From contig JADJVE010000007.1 in the NCBI GenBank assembly GCA_016716715.1, positions 124,001-188,000 of the forward strand: a DNA stretch of 64,000 bases. The letters are read 5' to 3'. Both the position numbers and the translations under genes were made by a program. Each line of letters begins with the position of its first letter. Position 1 is the first letter of the stretch. Below, one piece after another: positions 25,474 through 34,371 of this stretch. Source of the DNA: Acidobacteriota bacterium (GTDB taxonomy: Bacteria > Acidobacteriota > Thermoanaerobaculia > UBA5066). A model generated the notes under the pieces. It had not been told where the DNA came from and made no database searches. It was given only the letters and a program-made list of their open reading frames with translations.

Positions 25474-26097
25474 ATGACCCGCGGAGACCTCTTCATCGTC
25501 TCGTCCCCGTCCGGGGCCGGCAAGACCACGCTGATCCGCCGCGTCCTCGAGGACCCGCGGATCGGCGGCACGCTGCACTTCTCCGTGTCGCACACCACGC
25601 GCCCGCCGCGCGCCGGGGAGACGTCCGGCGTCGAGTACCACTTCTGCGACGAGGCCGCGTTCCGCCGTCTCGAGAGCGAGGGGGGCTTCCTGGAGTGGGC
25701 AACGGTGCACGGGAATCTCTACGGGACGTCGCGCGGGGAAGTCGAGCCCCGACTCGAGAAGGGCTTCGACGTCCTTCTGGACATCGACGTCCAGGGCGCC
25801 CGCCAGGTGCGGTCCTCGGTCCCCGAAGCCGTCAAGGTCATCGTCTTTCCACCCTCGCGGGAGGTCCTCGAGGCCCGGCTGAAGGCGAGGGCCTCCGACG
25901 CTCCCGAGGTCGTGGCCCGGCGCCTCGCCGTGGCGGCCAAGGAGATGGCCGAGTTCGGCGAGTACGACTATGCGATAATCAACGACAGCCTCGAGCCCGC
26001 GGTGGACGAGCTTCGCTCGATCATCGTGGCGCGCCGCGCAGGACGCGGGCGGAGGCGCGAGCGCCTCGAAGCGATTCTCAAGACTTTTGCACCCTGA
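25474..26097 (+). CDS. gmk: Guanylate kinase
   Basis: Phosphorylates GMP to GDP. The 207-residue protein has the P-loop SSPSGAGKTTL at residues about 9-19, the GMP-binding SHTTRPPRAGETSGVEYHF near 40-58 and the conserved LLDIDVQGARQVR near 103. It begins 10 bases after yicC and precedes rpoZ, the common yicC-gmk-rpoZ order. Confidence 0.97.
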   Translation: MTRGDLFIVSSPSGAGKTTLIRRVLEDPRIGGTLHFSVSHTTRPPRAGETSGVEYHFCDEAAFRRLESEGGFLEWATVHGNLYGTSRGEVEPRLEKGFDVLLDIDVQGARQVRSSVPEAVKVIVFPPSREVLEARLKARASDAPEVVARRLAVAAKEMAEFGEYDYAIINDSLEPAVDELRSIIVARRAGRGRRRERLEAILKTFAP

Positions 26098-26119
26098 CTT
26101 CACGGAGGGCTAACCCCAG

Positions 26120-26353
26120 ATGGCTCAGAACCTTCCCCCGAACGTCGAATCCAAGTTCCGCCTCGTCCACATCGCGTCGCGACGCGCCGAGCAGCTCGTC
26201 CAGGGCGCTCGCCCGAAGATCGAGAGCAAGCACGCGAAGGTGACGCGCGTCGCCCTCGAAGAGGTCGAGAACGACCTCGTGCGCTGGCAGCTCGCTTCCG
26301 CCGAACCGGTCGTCGAAGAGGCGCCGGCGGTCGACCCGCTCCCGACGGAGTGA
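26120..26353 (+). CDS. rpoZ: RNA polymerase omega subunit
   Basis: The small subunit that stabilises the beta-prime subunit. The 77-residue protein carries the omega signature SKFRLVHIASRRAEQLVQGA near residues 11-30, and ALEEVENDLVRWQ near 45-58. Its place behind gmk confirms the call. GGAGGG upstream (26102-26107) acts as ribosome binding site. Confidence 0.93.
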   Translation: MAQNLPPNVESKFRLVHIASRRAEQLVQGARPKIESKHAKVTRVALEEVENDLVRWQLASAEPVVEEAPAVDPLPTE

Positions 26354-26371
26354 CCCTCCACGTCTGACCCG

Positions 26372-27181
26372 CTGGCTGATCTTCTCGCCTACTACCGCGA
26401 CCTCGGGGTCGCGGAGCTGTACCTGGAGAAGGCGGAAAGAGAAGAAAGAGAAGAGAAGATTTCTTTGAAGGTGAATAGGGCAGGGGGCGGCGCCGCAGCA
26501 GGAAATGCACCGCTTGCGCAGACCGCTGCGACGCCTTCTTTCACCTTCGAAGAAAATGCGCCCTATCCCGCCGCTTCGAAGTCCACGCGAAGCGCTTCTG
26601 CGTCGGACCTGCCGTCCTTAGCAAAAGAAGTTTCTTCCTGCGAGGCGTGTGCGCTGTGCCGCACACGCAAGCAGACCGTCTTCGCCGACGGCTCGCCGGA
26701 CGCGAAGATCATGTTCATCGGCGAGGCGCCGGGGGCCGACGAGGACGCGCAGGGCGTGCCGTTCGTCGGGCGCGCGGGGCAGCTGCTCACGCGCATGATC
26801 GAAGACGGCATGGGCCTGCCGCGCAAGTCCGTCTACATCGCGAACGTCCTCAAGTGCCGTCCGCCCGACAACCGAAACCCCGAGCCCGAGGAGATCGCCT
26901 CCTGCCGCGGCTACCTCGAAGCGCAGATCGACCTCGTGAAGCCCGAGGTCCTCGTCGCGCTCGGGAAGTTCGCGGCGCAGTTCCTTCTCGAGACGGACGA
27001 AGGAATCATGCGGCTGCGCGGCAAGTGGGGGACGTACCGCGGCATCCCCGTGATGCCGACGTACCACCCGTCGTTCCTGCTGCGCCAGCCCGGCCAGAAG
27101 AAGGACGCGTGGGAGGACCTGCTGAAGGTCCTCGCGAAGGTCGGCCTCCCGGCTCCTGCCCGGAAGGGAGCGAAGGCGTGA
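26372..27181 (+). CDS. udg: Family 4 (Fe-S) uracil-DNA glycosylase with repeat-filled linker
   Basis: Excises uracil from DNA. The catalytic domain (from base 26630) has the four-cysteine cluster layout (CEACALC, LKCRPP and a Cys in IASCRGY), motif [22 protein letters not shown] and the C-terminal [12 protein letters not shown]. An N-terminal segment [19 protein letters not shown], typical of long family 4 enzymes, lies upstream in frame, but there is no ATG or GTG; CTG 26372 is proposed. TTG 26465 is the first conventional start but lies inside a repeat copy and would lose this segment. The linker (about residues 28-86) is encoded largely by an inverted pair of the dispersed repeat. Confidence 0.88.
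   Translation: MADLLAYYRDLGVAELYLEKAEREEREEKISLKVNRAGGGAAAGNAPLAQTAATPSFTFEENAPYPAASKSTRSASASDLPSLAKEVSSCEACALCRTRKQTVFADGSPDAKIMFIGEAPGADEDAQGVPFVGRAGQLLTRMIEDGMGLPRKSVYIANVLKCRPPDNRNPEPEEIASCRGYLEAQIDLVKPEVLVALGKFAAQFLLETDEGIMRLRGKWGTYRGIPVMPTYHPSFLLRQPGQKKDAWEDLLKVLAKVGLPAPARKGAKA
26453..26569. repeat. Long nested hairpin formed by an inverted repeat pair in the udg linker
   Basis: The left copy has GATTTCTTTGAAGGTGAA at 26458-26475; the right copy has TTCACCTTCGAAGAAAAT at 26540-26557. Between them GGCGCCGCAGC (26489-26499) pairs with GCTGCGACGCC (26525-26535) with one mismatch. The whole forms a two-tier hairpin of about 110 bases. An A/G-rich run precedes the left arm. Confidence 0.75.
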
Positions 27182-27834
27182 CGCTGCGCTTCCGGCACGT
27201 TCTGGGCGTCGCGGCCCTCGCGCTCCTCGCCGCGGCGGCCGCGCTCATCCTCACGCGCCGTCTGCCGGCTCCGCAATCGTCGAAGCGCCCCGCGGCCGAG
27301 GCGGCCGGAACACGTACCGGGCTCCCGACGCCGGCCGAGAGGCGCGCGATCGACGCCGCGCTCGACGACGCCGCCGCGGCGGCTCCGAAGCTGACGCTGC
27401 GTGTCGCGGACGACGCCGACGCGACGGATACGGACGAGCACCGGGACCTCGACGCCGTCTACGGCGTCTACCACCCGTACTTCACGCGCGGCGACCTCGA
27501 CGGCGACGGCTGCCTCGATTTCGTCCAGGCCTTCGTGGAGAAGGGCCGGAGCGGGCTTTGGTTCCACGTCGCGGTGTTCTTCGGAAAGCCGGACGGAACG
27601 TTCGACACGGCCGTGTGGGTGGAACGGGCGATCTCTCTCTCGGATGGAGACGTGACGGTCGAGCGCAGCCTCGTCGTGATCACGCCCGACCTCGCGGGCG
27701 ACGCCTCGCGCCGCTGGCGGTGGGAGCCCTCCGAACGCGTGTTCGTGGACCCCGACAAGGAGCCGCGCCCGGCGGTGACGGACGACGACGTGCCCGACGA
27801 GACGCCCGAGCAGAAGCCGAGGGCGAGAATCTGA
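27178..27834 (+). CDS. Membrane-anchored or secreted protein of unknown function
   Basis: A 218-residue protein starting at GTG 27178 (overlapping the udg stop). Residues about 8-26 (VLGVAALALLAAAAALIL) form an N-terminal membrane anchor or signal peptide. TRGDLDGDGCLDFVQAF near residue 104 is a calcium-loop-like Asp-rich motif of the FG-GAP/VCBS kind. The tail is acidic and proline-rich. Its stop overlaps the priA start as CTGA. The function is unknown. Confidence 0.6.
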   Translation: MTLRFRHVLGVAALALLAAAAALILTRRLPAPQSSKRPAAEAAGTRTGLPTPAERRAIDAALDDAAAAAPKLTLRVADDADATDTDEHRDLDAVYGVYHPYFTRGDLDGDGCLDFVQAFVEKGRSGLWFHVAVFFGKPDGTFDTAVWVERAISLSDGDVTVERSLVVITPDLAGDASRRWRWEPSERVFVDPDKEPRPAVTDDDVPDETPEQKPRARI

Positions 27835-30236
27835 CGCGCCGGGTCGGCCTCCTCCTTCCGAACCGTTTTCCGGGCCTCCCGTCTTACCGGCTGCCCGACG
27901 ACGCGGGCGAGCCCGTCCTCGGCGCGCGTGTCGCCGCACCCTTCGGGAGCGCGCTCGTCACGGGGCTCGTGGCCGACCTCGACCCGCCTCCGCCTCCCGA
28001 GGGGACGACGGAGCGGGACGTCGTCGCGCTCCTCGAGGACGATCCGTTCCTGCCTCCGGCGCTCGTCCAGGTGCTCGTCCGCGCCGCCGCGTACTACGTC
28101 GTCGCGCCGGGGGAGATGCTGCGCGCGGCCGTTCCCGGCCGACTGCTCGGCGGAAGCGAAGCCGTCTACGTTGCCGGGAGCGCGGCGGTGGGCGCGTCCG
28201 TCGCGGGGATCCCCGGCGACGTGCTTTCCCTGCTTCTCGAGCGCGGCGAGGCAAGGCTGCCCGAACTCGTCGAGGCGCTCGGGCGAAGGGGCCTTGCTTC
28301 CGCGCTCAAGGAGCTGGTTGGAAAGGGATACGCGCGCATCCGTTCGGAGCACCTGCGGGCGGCCGCGGCCCCTTCCGACCGCGCGTGGATGGCGCGGCCG
28401 GCGCCGGACGATCACCCGGCGTTCGCCCGCGCGCCGAAGCGGAGGGCGCTCCACGCCCACCTTCTCGCGCTCGGCAGACCCGTTTCGCCCGAGGAGCTGC
28501 GCACGGCGGGAAGCACTCCCGCCGTGCTCGCCGCGCTCGCGAAGGCCGGCGTCGTCGTCGCCGTGGAGACGGAGCGTCGCGTGGACCTCGCGCGGCACGT
28601 CGGGGCCGCCGGCGCCGATCGCCGCCCGGTGCCGACGCCCGCGCAGCACGACGCGATCGCGGCGGTGGCCGTGTCCGTGTCGGCGCGCGGCGCGCGGGAG
28701 TTCCTCCTCGACGGCGTCACGGGCAGCGGCAAGACCGAGGTTTACCTCAACGCCCTCGAGCAGGCGGTCGCCGCCGGCCGGCGCGGAATCCTGCTGGTCC
28801 CGGAAATCGCGCTCGCACCCGCGCTCGTGCGCCGGCTCGTCGCGCGTTTCGGGGATCGGGTCTCGCTGCTGCACAGCGGCCTGTCGGACGGCGAGCGCGC
28901 GTCCGAGTGGGAGCGCGCGCGCCGGGGCGACGTCGACGCCGTCGTCGGTCCGCGCTCGGCGGTCTTCGCGCCGCTGCCGGACCTCGGCCTGATCGTGATC
29001 GACGAAGCGCACGACGCGTCGTACAAGCAGGCCGAGTCCCCGCGCTACGACGCGCGCGACGTCGCCCGCGTGCGGGCGAAGGAGGAGGGCGCGACGGTGG
29101 TCTTCGGGTCCGCGACGCCGTCGATGGAGCTCGAGCGCGCCGCGCGCGAGGCCCGTCTCCCGCGGCTCGTCCTCCCGGAGCGTCCGGGCGCCCGGCCGCG
29201 CGCGGCCGTCGAGGTCGTGGATCTGCGCGGCGAAACCGCGCAGGAAGGCGACCACGGGCGCGTGCTCTTCGCGGCGCGCACGGTGGAGATCCTCCGCGCG
29301 TGTTTCGACCGCGGCGAGCAGGCGATCGCGCTCCTGAACCGGCGGGGCTTCTCGCCGTCTCTCCTGTGCCGGGCGTGCGGCGAGGACTTCCGCTGCCGAA
29401 ACTGCTCGGTCGCGCGCACGTACCACCGCCGCAACGAGCGCCTCCTTTGCCACTACTGCGGCGACGACATCCGCCGGCCCCCGAAGTGCCCGGCTTGCGG
29501 GTCGGACGCGCTGCAGCCCGTCGGCTTCGGGACCGAGCGCCTCGCCGAGCGCTTCGCCGAGACGTTCCCCGGAATCTCGTATGCCGTTCTGGATCGCGAC
29601 GCCGCCGCGCGGCGGGGCGGCGCCGCGGGCGTCCTCATGGACTTCGAGTCCGGGAAGTCGCAGGCGCTCCTCGGGACGCAGATGGTCGCCAAGGGTCACG
29701 ACTTCCCGAACGCGACGGCGCTGGCGGTGCTGGACGCGGACGCGCTGCTCTCTTTCCCGGATTTCCGGGCTGCCGAGAAGACGTTCCAGCTCGTGACGCA
29801 GGCGGCCGGGCGCGTGGGGCGCGGCGAGAAGCCGGGAATCGTCGCGGTCCAGACTTCGCGTCCGGATCACGAGGCGATCCGCGCTGCGGTGAAGCAGGAC
29901 CACGTCGCGTTCGCGGACGCCGAGCTGCGCTTCCGCAAGGCGTTCCGCTATCCGCCGTACACGCGGCTGCTGCTCGCGCTCTTCGCGGACACGGACCTCG
30001 CGAAGGCGCACCGCGCGGCGGGGGAGGCGTTCACGGCGCTGTCGTCCTCGCCGGTCGCGGCGCGGGTGAAGCTCCTCGGCCCCGCGCCCGCGCCGCTCGA
30101 GCGTCTGAAAGGTCTCTGGCGCTACCAGCTCATCGTCAAGGCCGAGAAGCGCGAGGCGATCGCGGAAGCCGCGCGCATCCTCGCGTCGCTGCCGGACCCG
30201 CCGAAGCTGGACGTCGACCCGCAGAACCTGCTCTAG
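27831..30236 (+). CDS. priA: Primosomal replication protein N' (PriA helicase)
   Basis: Restarts replication at stalled or recombination forks by loading the primosome. The 801-residue protein has the 3'-DNA-binding domain at the N-terminus (RRVGLLLPNRFPGLPSYRLP), Walker A VTGSGKTEVY, DEAH in IVIDEAHDASYKQ, and the two zinc sites CRACGEDFRCRNC and CHYCGDDIRRPPKCPAC. QAAGRVGRGEKPG is motif VI. The frame is open upstream, but homology begins at CTG 27831, which forms a CTGA overlap with the preceding stop, just like the ATGA, GTGA and TTGA overlaps elsewhere. CTG is therefore the likely start. It ends tail-to-tail with the next gene with a 4-base overlap. Confidence 0.95.
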   Translation: MTRRVGLLLPNRFPGLPSYRLPDDAGEPVLGARVAAPFGSALVTGLVADLDPPPPPEGTTERDVVALLEDDPFLPPALVQVLVRAAAYYVVAPGEMLRAAVPGRLLGGSEAVYVAGSAAVGASVAGIPGDVLSLLLERGEARLPELVEALGRRGLASALKELVGKGYARIRSEHLRAAAAPSDRAWMARPAPDDHPAFARAPKRRALHAHLLALGRPVSPEELRTAGSTPAVLAALAKAGVVVAVETERRVDLARHVGAAGADRRPVPTPAQHDAIAAVAVSVSARGAREFLLDGVTGSGKTEVYLNALEQAVAAGRRGILLVPEIALAPALVRRLVARFGDRVSLLHSGLSDGERASEWERARRGDVDAVVGPRSAVFAPLPDLGLIVIDEAHDASYKQAESPRYDARDVARVRAKEEGATVVFGSATPSMELERAAREARLPRLVLPERPGARPRAAVEVVDLRGETAQEGDHGRVLFAARTVEILRACFDRGEQAIALLNRRGFSPSLLCRACGEDFRCRNCSVARTYHRRNERLLCHYCGDDIRRPPKCPACGSDALQPVGFGTERLAERFAETFPGISYAVLDRDAAARRGGAAGVLMDFESGKSQALLGTQMVAKGHDFPNATALAVLDADALLSFPDFRAAEKTFQLVTQAAGRVGRGEKPGIVAVQTSRPDHEAIRAAVKQDHVAFADAELRFRKAFRYPPYTRLLLALFADTDLAKAHRAAGEAFTALSSSPVAARVKLLGPAPAPLERLKGLWRYQLIVKAEKREAIAEAARILASLPDPPKLDVDPQNLL

Positions 30237-31174
30237 GAGCGCCGGACCTCGAGGACGAGATACGGGTTCAGAGGCGTCCCGGCGAGCCACGTGAAGCCCG
30301 GCACCGCTGTGAGCGCGTAGAAACCCGCCATCGGCGCGCGAAACGCCCTGCCGTACCAGTGCGCGCCGACCTGGTTGAAGCGCAGCCGCCGGTGGGGAGA
30401 GCGGACGGAAACGCGGTACTCGGGGCCGACGGACCTCGCAAGCGCGGCGATCTCGTTCACTTTCGGAAGAAATCCTTCGAAGGGTGAATGAATTCTGGCG
30501 CCACCCGCGCTGGTGCCGTGCCAGAAGTCGATCGGGAAGGCGCCGTTCGGGAAGTCGAGATAGAGGGCGCCGCCGGGCGCCACGACCCGGACAAGACCCG
30601 CGAGGAAGTCCCGGCGCCTCTCGTCGCGGTCGGGGAGGGGAGAAACCTCGTAAGACCCGGGGCCGCCTCGCTCGGCGACGCCGACGTGCTCGAGGACGCC
30701 CGAGGAGATCACGGCGTCGAAGTAGCCGTCTGAAAACGGCAAGCGCAGACCGTCTGCGACGACGAGCCGCTCGCGGTGCGCGCGCGAACGCCACTGCCAT
30801 TTGCGAAACGCGGAGAGGTCGTGCCCCCACGCCTCGAGCCCCGCCTCCGACAGAGTGTCGATCGCCTCGCCGTTTCCGCAGCCGGAGTCGAGGACGCGCC
30901 GCGCGCCCGTCGCGAGGAGGAGCGGCAGATAGTAGTCCTCGATCCGCCGCCCTGCATTCTCGTTCTCGTATCCGCGGAGCGCCTCCGCGGATAGCGACGA
31001 CGGGTCTGCGTGATCGTCGAAATACCGCCCTTCGGCGAAGTCCGCGATGCCGTCATCCACGGGGAATGAGCGGTCGCAGCTCAAACACGCGAGCGCGGAA
31101 GACGACGCCGAAAGCGCGCCGTGGCAAGCCGGGCAGGCGAGGCTCGATGAGCGCAATGCTGCTTTCTCCTCCAT
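30233..31174 (-). CDS. SAM-dependent methyltransferase with Trm112-like zinc ribbon
   Basis: A 313-residue protein. Residues about 13-45 form a zinc ribbon with two cysteine pairs (LACPACHG and LACLSCDRSFPV), as in Trm112-type heads of many methyltransferases. The class I methyltransferase core has motif I VLDSGCGNGEAID near 93, LRLPFSDGYFDAVISSGVLEH near 143-163 and VVAPGGALYLDFPNG. The substrate is not evident; relatives act on small molecules or lipids. A copy of the dispersed repeat encodes SPFEGFLPKVNE. The gene points away from the kinase gene. Confidence 0.75.
   Translation of the reverse strand: MEEKAALRSSSLACPACHGALSASSSALACLSCDRSFPVDDGIADFAEGRYFDDHADPSSLSAEALRGYENENAGRRIEDYYLPLLLATGARRVLDSGCGNGEAIDTLSEAGLEAWGHDLSAFRKWQWRSRAHRERLVVADGLRLPFSDGYFDAVISSGVLEHVGVAERGGPGSYEVSPLPDRDERRRDFLAGLVRVVAPGGALYLDFPNGAFPIDFWHGTSAGGARIHSPFEGFLPKVNEIAALARSVGPEYRVSVRSPHRRLRFNQVGAHWYGRAFRAPMAGFYALTAVPGFTWLAGTPLNPYLVLEVRRS
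30460..30490 (+). repeat. Dispersed repeat copy in the methyltransferase gene
   Basis: GAAATCCTTCGAAGGGTGAA on the + strand, antisense to the gene, overlapping a reverse-type half (CACTTTCGGAAGAAATCC). The two halves make the site almost palindromic. Confidence 0.55.
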
Positions 31175-31388
31175 TCGCAGATATCTCTCTTCGGATCTTG
31201 CTCTGCGAAAAGGCGGCCTGTCGAGCCGACGAGAGGTGCTTCATTCTGGGCAGCGAGACGACTTTGTCCTTGCGCTGACGGCCCGGGTAACCCACGTTCT
31301 ACTCAAGACCGGGGCGTTCCGGACGGTCGGGCTGCGGACGCGTAAACCCTTCGATGCAGCCGCCTCCGACGACCCGGGAGGCGGCAAA

Positions 31389-34019
31389 ATGGGCCTCTCC
31401 GCGGGCACCCAACTGGGCCCGTACGAGGTTCTTGGCCCGCTCGGGGCGGGCGGAATGGGCGAGGTCTATCGCGCCCGCGACACGCGCCTTGGGCGCCAGG
31501 TCGCCGTAAAGATCCTCCCGGACGCGGTCTCGCAGGATTCCCGCCGGGTCGCCCTGTTCGAGACCGAGGCCCGGACTCTCGCGGCGCTGTCCCACCCGAA
31601 CGTCCTCGCGATCCACGACGTGGGCCGCGTCGAAGGGCGTCTCTACGCCGTCACGGAGTTGCTCGACGGGGAGAACCTGCGCAGCCGGATGGGCGACGGG
31701 ACTGTGTCGTGGCGCAAGGCAGCCGAGGTTGCCGCCGCGATCGCCGACGGCCTCGCGTCCGCGCACGCGGCGGGCATCGTCCATCGGGACCTCAAGCCCG
31801 AAAACGTTTTTCTCACGACCGACGGGCGCCTGAAGATCCTCGACTTCGGCCTCGCAACCTACGCCGAGCCCGTGCTGGACGACGCCGTCACCCTCACGTC
31901 GCCCTCCGGCGGCACCCTGTCGGGCGCGGTCGTCGGAACGCTCTCCTACATGGCCCCCGAGCAGCTCCGCGGCCGCCGGGTGGACGGTCGGACGGACATC
32001 TTCGCGCTGGGCTGCGTGCTCTACGAGATGCTCGCGGGGAAGCGCCCGTTCAGCGGGGCCACGCCCGCGGACACGCTCGCGGCAATCCTCCACCACGATC
32101 CCGAGCCCTTCGCTCCGGGCGCGCCCGGCATTCCTCCGGGGCTTCAGACGATCGTCCTTCGGTGCCTCGAGAAGAGGCCGGAGGACCGGTTCGACACGGC
32201 ACACGACCTCGCAATAGCGCTCCGGGGCATCTCCGCCGAGCAACCGGTCGTGAGATCGGGGGAGAGCCCGGCCCCCGCCCGTCCGGCGCGCGGGAGTCGG
32301 CTCGTGACGCTTGGAATCGCGTCCACGATCGTCGTTGGCGGCTTAATCCTGATCGCAAGACTCACGCGGACGTCGTCGGCCGCCTTCCCAAACGCCGGGA
32401 GTTGGAGTCCCCCCAAGCAGATCACGAGCGCGCCCGGGTGGGAGGGCGAACCCGCAATCTCGCCGGATGGGACGCTCGTCGCATATAGCTCCAACGCTTC
32501 GGGAAAGGCGGACATCTGGGTGGTCGATCCCGAGGGAGGAGAACCCCTGCGCCTTACCGACAGCGCTGCCGAGGACCGGAGTCCCGCTTGGTTCCCGGAC
32601 GGGCGAACGATCGCCTTCGTTTCGAGACAAGGCGGTGCGCCTTCCGTCCGGACGGTGTCCCGCCTCGGCGGGAGCACGTGCCTGATCGTCGACGAAGCTG
32701 AGGAGCCCGCGATTTCGCCGGACGGCGCGCAAGTTGCGTTTGCACGGATCACGGAGGGAGGGCTCCATCGCATCTGGGTCGCGCCGATCGCCGATCCGGC
32801 CCGGGTGAGGCGACTGACCGGCGACGACGACGGCCCTTGGGAGCACATGGGCCCCGCCTGGTCACCAGACGGGACACGCCTTTATTACGCGGCCTTCCAT
32901 GACCTCTGGACAGTGCCCGTCGCGGGTGGCAAGGCCGAGAGGCTGACGCGCGACGGCGTACCGGACTGCGAGCCAGTGGCCTCTCGGGACGGCGGCTTTG
33001 TGTACTTCAGCTCCCGCCGCGGCGGACCTCCGTCGATCTGGCGGGTCTCCGCCACGGGCGGCGCGCCCGAAAGGGTCACGTCCGGAACGGGCGGTGCCAG
33101 CCACCCTTCTCTGTCGCGCGATGGCCGCCGTCTCGTCTTCGGGAGTTCCGTGCGCGACATGGACGTCGTCCTAATCGACCGCCGCTCCGGAGCCGTGAGC
33201 CGCATCGGAACCACCAAAGACGACGAGAGTCCGGCGCTCGCCCCGGACGGAAACACCGTGGCCTTCGTGTCGAATCGGCTCGGCCCGTGGGACCTCTGGA
33301 TCGCGGACGTGCAGGGAGGCCGAATTGGGAAAGGGCCCGCCCGACGGCTGACGGCCTTCGATCGAGGCATGGCGACGCCTGCGTTTTCCCCGGACGGCAA
33401 ATGGATTGCGTTCTTCAGGCCGATGCCGGGACATCGCGAGATCTGGGCGCTGCCCCTGAACGGCGGCGCGACGATCCCGCTCATCCGGAGCGACGCGGAC
33501 AACCTCCATCCGGCATATGCGCCCGACATGTCGCGGCTCGCGTTCGTTTCGGACCGCGCCGGCCAGTTGAACATCTGGGCAGTCGCGCTCAGCGGGGGTC
33601 GGCCGACCGGCGAGCCTTGGCGGGTCACGCGAGGGGGAGGCACGGACGCCTTCCCCGTCTGGTCGCCCGACGGCAGCAGGATCGCATTCCTCCGCGGAAT
33701 GGACATCTGGGTCGTCGCAACGCACCCCGGAACCGAGGAAATCGCCCTGACGCGTGGAGCGGGAGTTCAAGCAGTCGCCTTCGAACCCGACGGCACCGCT
33801 GTGATCGCGCCCGGCCTGTTCGGCACTCCGGCCCTCCACCTTCGACGGGTGTCTCTTGCGACGGGTGTGTCTGAGGCCGTCTCCCCGCCGCTGTCGCTGG
33901 GCGATCGGAATGCACTCGGATCCGTGAGCCTGAGCCGTGATGGCCGCTTCGTCGCCACGGACGCCACTGAGTTGAAAGGAAACATCTGGATGACGACGGC
34001 GACCCGCGACGGCCGGTAA
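31389..34019 (+). CDS. PknB-type Ser/Thr protein kinase fused to a PD40/TolB-like beta-propeller
   Basis: The start ATG 31389 follows GGGAG at 31376-31380; the open frame extends upstream without homology. Residues about 10-275 form a kinase: glycine loop GPLGAGGMGEVYRAR, Lys41 in VAVKIL, IVHRDLKPENV near 132, DFG in ILDFGLAT and APE in MAPEQLRG. A transmembrane helix follows near 300-323. The remaining 550 residues are PD40 blades with repeated SPDG, SRDG and APDG turns and IW or LW strands. The membrane-crossing design is common in Acidobacteriota and suggests a periplasmic sensor controlling a cytoplasmic kinase. It starts a four-gene + strand cluster with a small protein, a radical SAM protein and a membrane protein. 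Confidence 0.9.
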   Translation: MGLSAGTQLGPYEVLGPLGAGGMGEVYRARDTRLGRQVAVKILPDAVSQDSRRVALFETEARTLAALSHPNVLAIHDVGRVEGRLYAVTELLDGENLRSRMGDGTVSWRKAAEVAAAIADGLASAHAAGIVHRDLKPENVFLTTDGRLKILDFGLATYAEPVLDDAVTLTSPSGGTLSGAVVGTLSYMAPEQLRGRRVDGRTDIFALGCVLYEMLAGKRPFSGATPADTLAAILHHDPEPFAPGAPGIPPGLQTIVLRCLEKRPEDRFDTAHDLAIALRGISAEQPVVRSGESPAPARPARGSRLVTLGIASTIVVGGLILIARLTRTSSAAFPNAGSWSPPKQITSAPGWEGEPAISPDGTLVAYSSNASGKADIWVVDPEGGEPLRLTDSAAEDRSPAWFPDGRTIAFVSRQGGAPSVRTVSRLGGSTCLIVDEAEEPAISPDGAQVAFARITEGGLHRIWVAPIADPARVRRLTGDDDGPWEHMGPAWSPDGTRLYYAAFHDLWTVPVAGGKAERLTRDGVPDCEPVASRDGGFVYFSSRRGGPPSIWRVSATGGAPERVTSGTGGASHPSLSRDGRRLVFGSSVRDMDVVLIDRRSGAVSRIGTTKDDESPALAPDGNTVAFVSNRLGPWDLWIADVQGGRIGKGPARRLTAFDRGMATPAFSPDGKWIAFFRPMPGHREIWALPLNGGATIPLIRSDADNLHPAYAPDMSRLAFVSDRAGQLNIWAVALSGGRPTGEPWRVTRGGGTDAFPVWSPDGSRIAFLRGMDIWVVATHPGTEEIALTRGAGVQAVAFEPDGTAVIAPGLFGTPALHLRRVSLATGVSEAVSPPLSLGDRNALGSVSLSRDGRFVATDATELKGNIWMTTATRDGR

Positions 34020-34060
34020 CGGAGCCGCCATCTGAAGCACCGGCACAAGGAGACAAACCC

Positions 34061-34366
34061 ATGTCCGAGATGCACGTCAGCCCGGTCACTCTCATACACC
34101 TGCTGGAAGTTCTCTCGAAGCGCGTCCGGAAGGCCAAGGTCTGGGTGGGCAAGCACAAGACTTCGTTCGCAATCGAAGTGCCGGACCACCTCGCCCCCAC
34201 CATCGGTCCCAAGGACGGTCGCTGCCTTGCGCCGTTCGCGCCCGTCGACGACGCCGACGATCAGGCCATCGTAGAGGTGCTGTGGCTGGTTCTGGACGCA
34301 ATGGAGCCCTCGAAGCCGGTCCGCCGCCGGGCGGCAAAGCGGCCGACGGTGAGAAAACGCCGGTAA
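34061..34366 (+). CDS. Small basic-tailed protein, possible partner or substrate of the next radical SAM protein
   Basis: A 101-residue protein not assigned to any family. AAGGAG at 34047-34052 gives a good ribosome binding site for ATG 34061. Residues about 8-40 look helical and basic (LIHLLEVLSKRVRKAKVWV), the centre has FAIEVPDHLAPTI and an acidic run PVDDADD, then a hydrophobic helix IVEVLWLVLDAME, and the last 15 residues are almost all Arg, Lys and Ala. There is a single Cys. It ends five bases before the radical SAM gene, so the two are probably translated together. A peptide substrate or a docking protein are both possible; neither is shown. Confidence 0.6.
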   Translation: MSEMHVSPVTLIHLLEVLSKRVRKAKVWVGKHKTSFAIEVPDHLAPTIGPKDGRCLAPFAPVDDADDQAIVEVLWLVLDAMEPSKPVRRRAAKRPTVRKRR

Positions 34367-34371
34367 CTCCA

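Noticed and set aside
30233..30236. Convergent stop overlap of priA and the methyltransferase as a sign of truncation
   Set aside because: Both proteins have complete family-typical ends; a 4-base tail-to-tail overlap is common in compact genomes.
27468..30830. Minus-strand open frame of over 1100 codons opposite priA
   Set aside because: Arg/Glu-rich shadow of priA with no recognisable domain; it also crosses into the methyltransferase gene.
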